Positions 62,924 through 64,000 of a stretch of 64,000 nucleotides of DNA are shown here, in pieces (within the stretch, counting starts at the first letter, position 1; every line of letters begins with the position of its first letter). The position numbers and the translations under genes are program-made. Under the pieces are notes generated by a model that was not told the DNA's origin, searched no databases, and saw only the letters and a program-made list of their open reading frames with translations. This DNA comes from Megamerina dolium (Eukaryota > Arthropoda > Insecta > Diptera > Megamerinidae): the NCBI GenBank assembly GCA_963854835.1, contig OY978530.1, positions 30,348,695 through 30,412,694 on the forward strand, written 5' to 3'.

Positions 62924-63890
62924 ATGGACTCAGGTGAAGAATTACAAAACTTAAACCATCGATTAAACTCATTGAACTCAAGAGCTATAGCTAATATGAC
63001 GACAGATAAAGAAAAAAGAGAACTTGCTATGCACAGCATTAAATTAATTGAACCTTTTGACGGCCTTTTAACTATATGGCGTTATATATCGATAGTATCA
63101 ACGCTATAATGCCTACTCCTTTCCATTATCTTCGGAGGAAAAATCGTTTTATTTCAATTGTATCATACGGACGCTGCGTGGCATGGCTTTAGATGTTGTG
63201 CGACGAGAACAAACTTTGTATTGGACAACCCTTAAAAAATTGCTCATCGATGAGTTCGGCGAACACACTTCGATTTCTACACTTATCTTAAAAATAAGTA
63301 ATATTAAATTTAAGAATAATATTAAGCTACTTTGTGATGATATAAATGCAGAAGTATGTAGAGTTAGGGACTTAATAGAATTGAAAGACGAAAGTGAGTC
63401 TACTTTAAATAATGAACTAAACCAGATAAGTCTAAAGACATTGAAAAGAAAGTTGCCAAATTACATAACCCCTTTAATCAATGCACACTTGGCTACTGAT
63501 CTTAAATCAGTAGTAAGAATTCTTAAAGAAAATGATGTTTTAGATGACAGGAAAATGGGTAAAACTAAACAAAATCAAAAGAATGCGTATCCCCGAGCTA
63601 CTAGTTATTCAAATAGGGTACTAATTCAAAGTGGAGAACATTTCGCAACTCCTAATATGAATGTATTTTCTCAAACAGCATTTCCTATTAGCTTTCACGG
63701 AAGTCGTCCACCTTCTAACGGTTTAAATAATTCTTATACTCCTCATCCAAATTGGAGATCTAATTTTTCACAAATGAGTCAACAAAATAATGGTAGTAAC
63801 AGCTTCAATAATAGAAGCTTTAACCTTAATAATCTACAAGGAATTGCCACGCAGCACATCGGAAGAGCAATTGGGACTCTTTGAATCAAT
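62924..63890 (+). pseudogene. gag: gag of the second gypsy-group element (broken)
   Basis: An ATG at 62924 (MDSGEELQNLNHRLNSLNSR) opens a frame that stops at 63109. The frame resumes with MALDVVRREQTLYWTTLKKL at 63183 and runs open for 233 codons. The middle (LLIDEFGEHTSISTLILKIS) is the capsid-like core. The C-terminal third is rich in Asn, Ser and Gln and lacks zinc knuckles. It differs from the gag at 6483, so it is another family of the same group. The gag end PMEQDESNFQFQ-like wording continues in another frame to about 63975. Confidence 0.75.
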
Positions 63891-63899
63891 CGACAGTTA

Positions 63900-64000
63900 G
63901 GCGTTTCGGTACCCCTGCACCAATGGAACAGGACGAGTCAAATTTTCAATTCCAAGCCTCGGAAGACTACCAACAATAGACTTAGTGATCAATAATATCT
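63900..64000 (+). pseudogene. pol: Start of pol, cut by the window edge
   Basis: A frame reads SLGRLPTIDLVINNI at 63955-64000, resembling the segment that precedes the protease DTGA motif in fly gypsy pol. Nothing more can be seen. Confidence 0.35.

Overview
The window looks like nuclear DNA of a higher fly (Diptera). It holds one recognisable host gene in a sea of transposable elements. That gene, on the minus strand at 20250-22844, encodes a forkhead transcription factor whose DNA-binding domain reads as the FoxQ2 type, called fd102C in Drosophila. The low-complexity Asn, Gln and His runs in its protein, the errantivirus-type LTR element with an env gene, a rosa-type (DD41D) mariner and the long (TA)n arrays all fit a brachyceran fly, possibly a tephritid. 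Species and chromosome cannot be read from the sequence. Drosophila fd102C lies on Muller element F, which is the X chromosome in many other flies, so an X or heterochromatin-like location is a testable guess.

Layout. 1-6.2 kb: LTR-like pieces, a rosa-like mini-element, a decayed mariner and BEL/Pao fragments. 6.26-12.3 kb: a gypsy-group element with tRNA-Ser-type primer site, broken gag and pol, and a largely open env. 12.3-19.4 kb: a mariner in a (TA)n array carrying a jockey-like insertion, a mariner/piggyBac chimera, and a non-LTR element whose ORF1 is split by a DD41D transposon. 20.2-24.3 kb: the forkhead gene and its flanks. 24.3-28.8 kb: a mariner hairpin, tRNA-derived SINEs, RTE tails and (TA)n arrays. 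28.8-37.4 kb: two 1651-bp Tc1-like elements in opposite orientation, one with an intact 346-codon transposase and the other inserted in a gypsy element. 37.4-46.1 kb: gypsy and BEL/Pao remnants, with an RTE-like element and a TIR mini-element inserted in a BEL copy. 46.1-59 kb: jockey, LOA-like, gypsy and RTE fragments with further SINEs. 59-61.2 kb: three RTE pieces in alternating orientation. 61.6-64 kb: the 5' half of another gypsy-group element with a mini-element in its leader.

The sequence works as stratigraphy rather than as a pathway. Insertions nest inside one another with readable target-site duplications: Tc1 in gypsy, DD41D mariner in a non-LTR ORF1, jockey in mariner in (TA)n, SINE in RTE, and TIR mini-elements in BEL gag and a gypsy leader. 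Such a dense antisense and sense mosaic could be a source of small RNAs, but nothing here proves that. Apart from the forkhead gene and the Tc1 transposase at 29028-30068, almost every long reading frame is broken.
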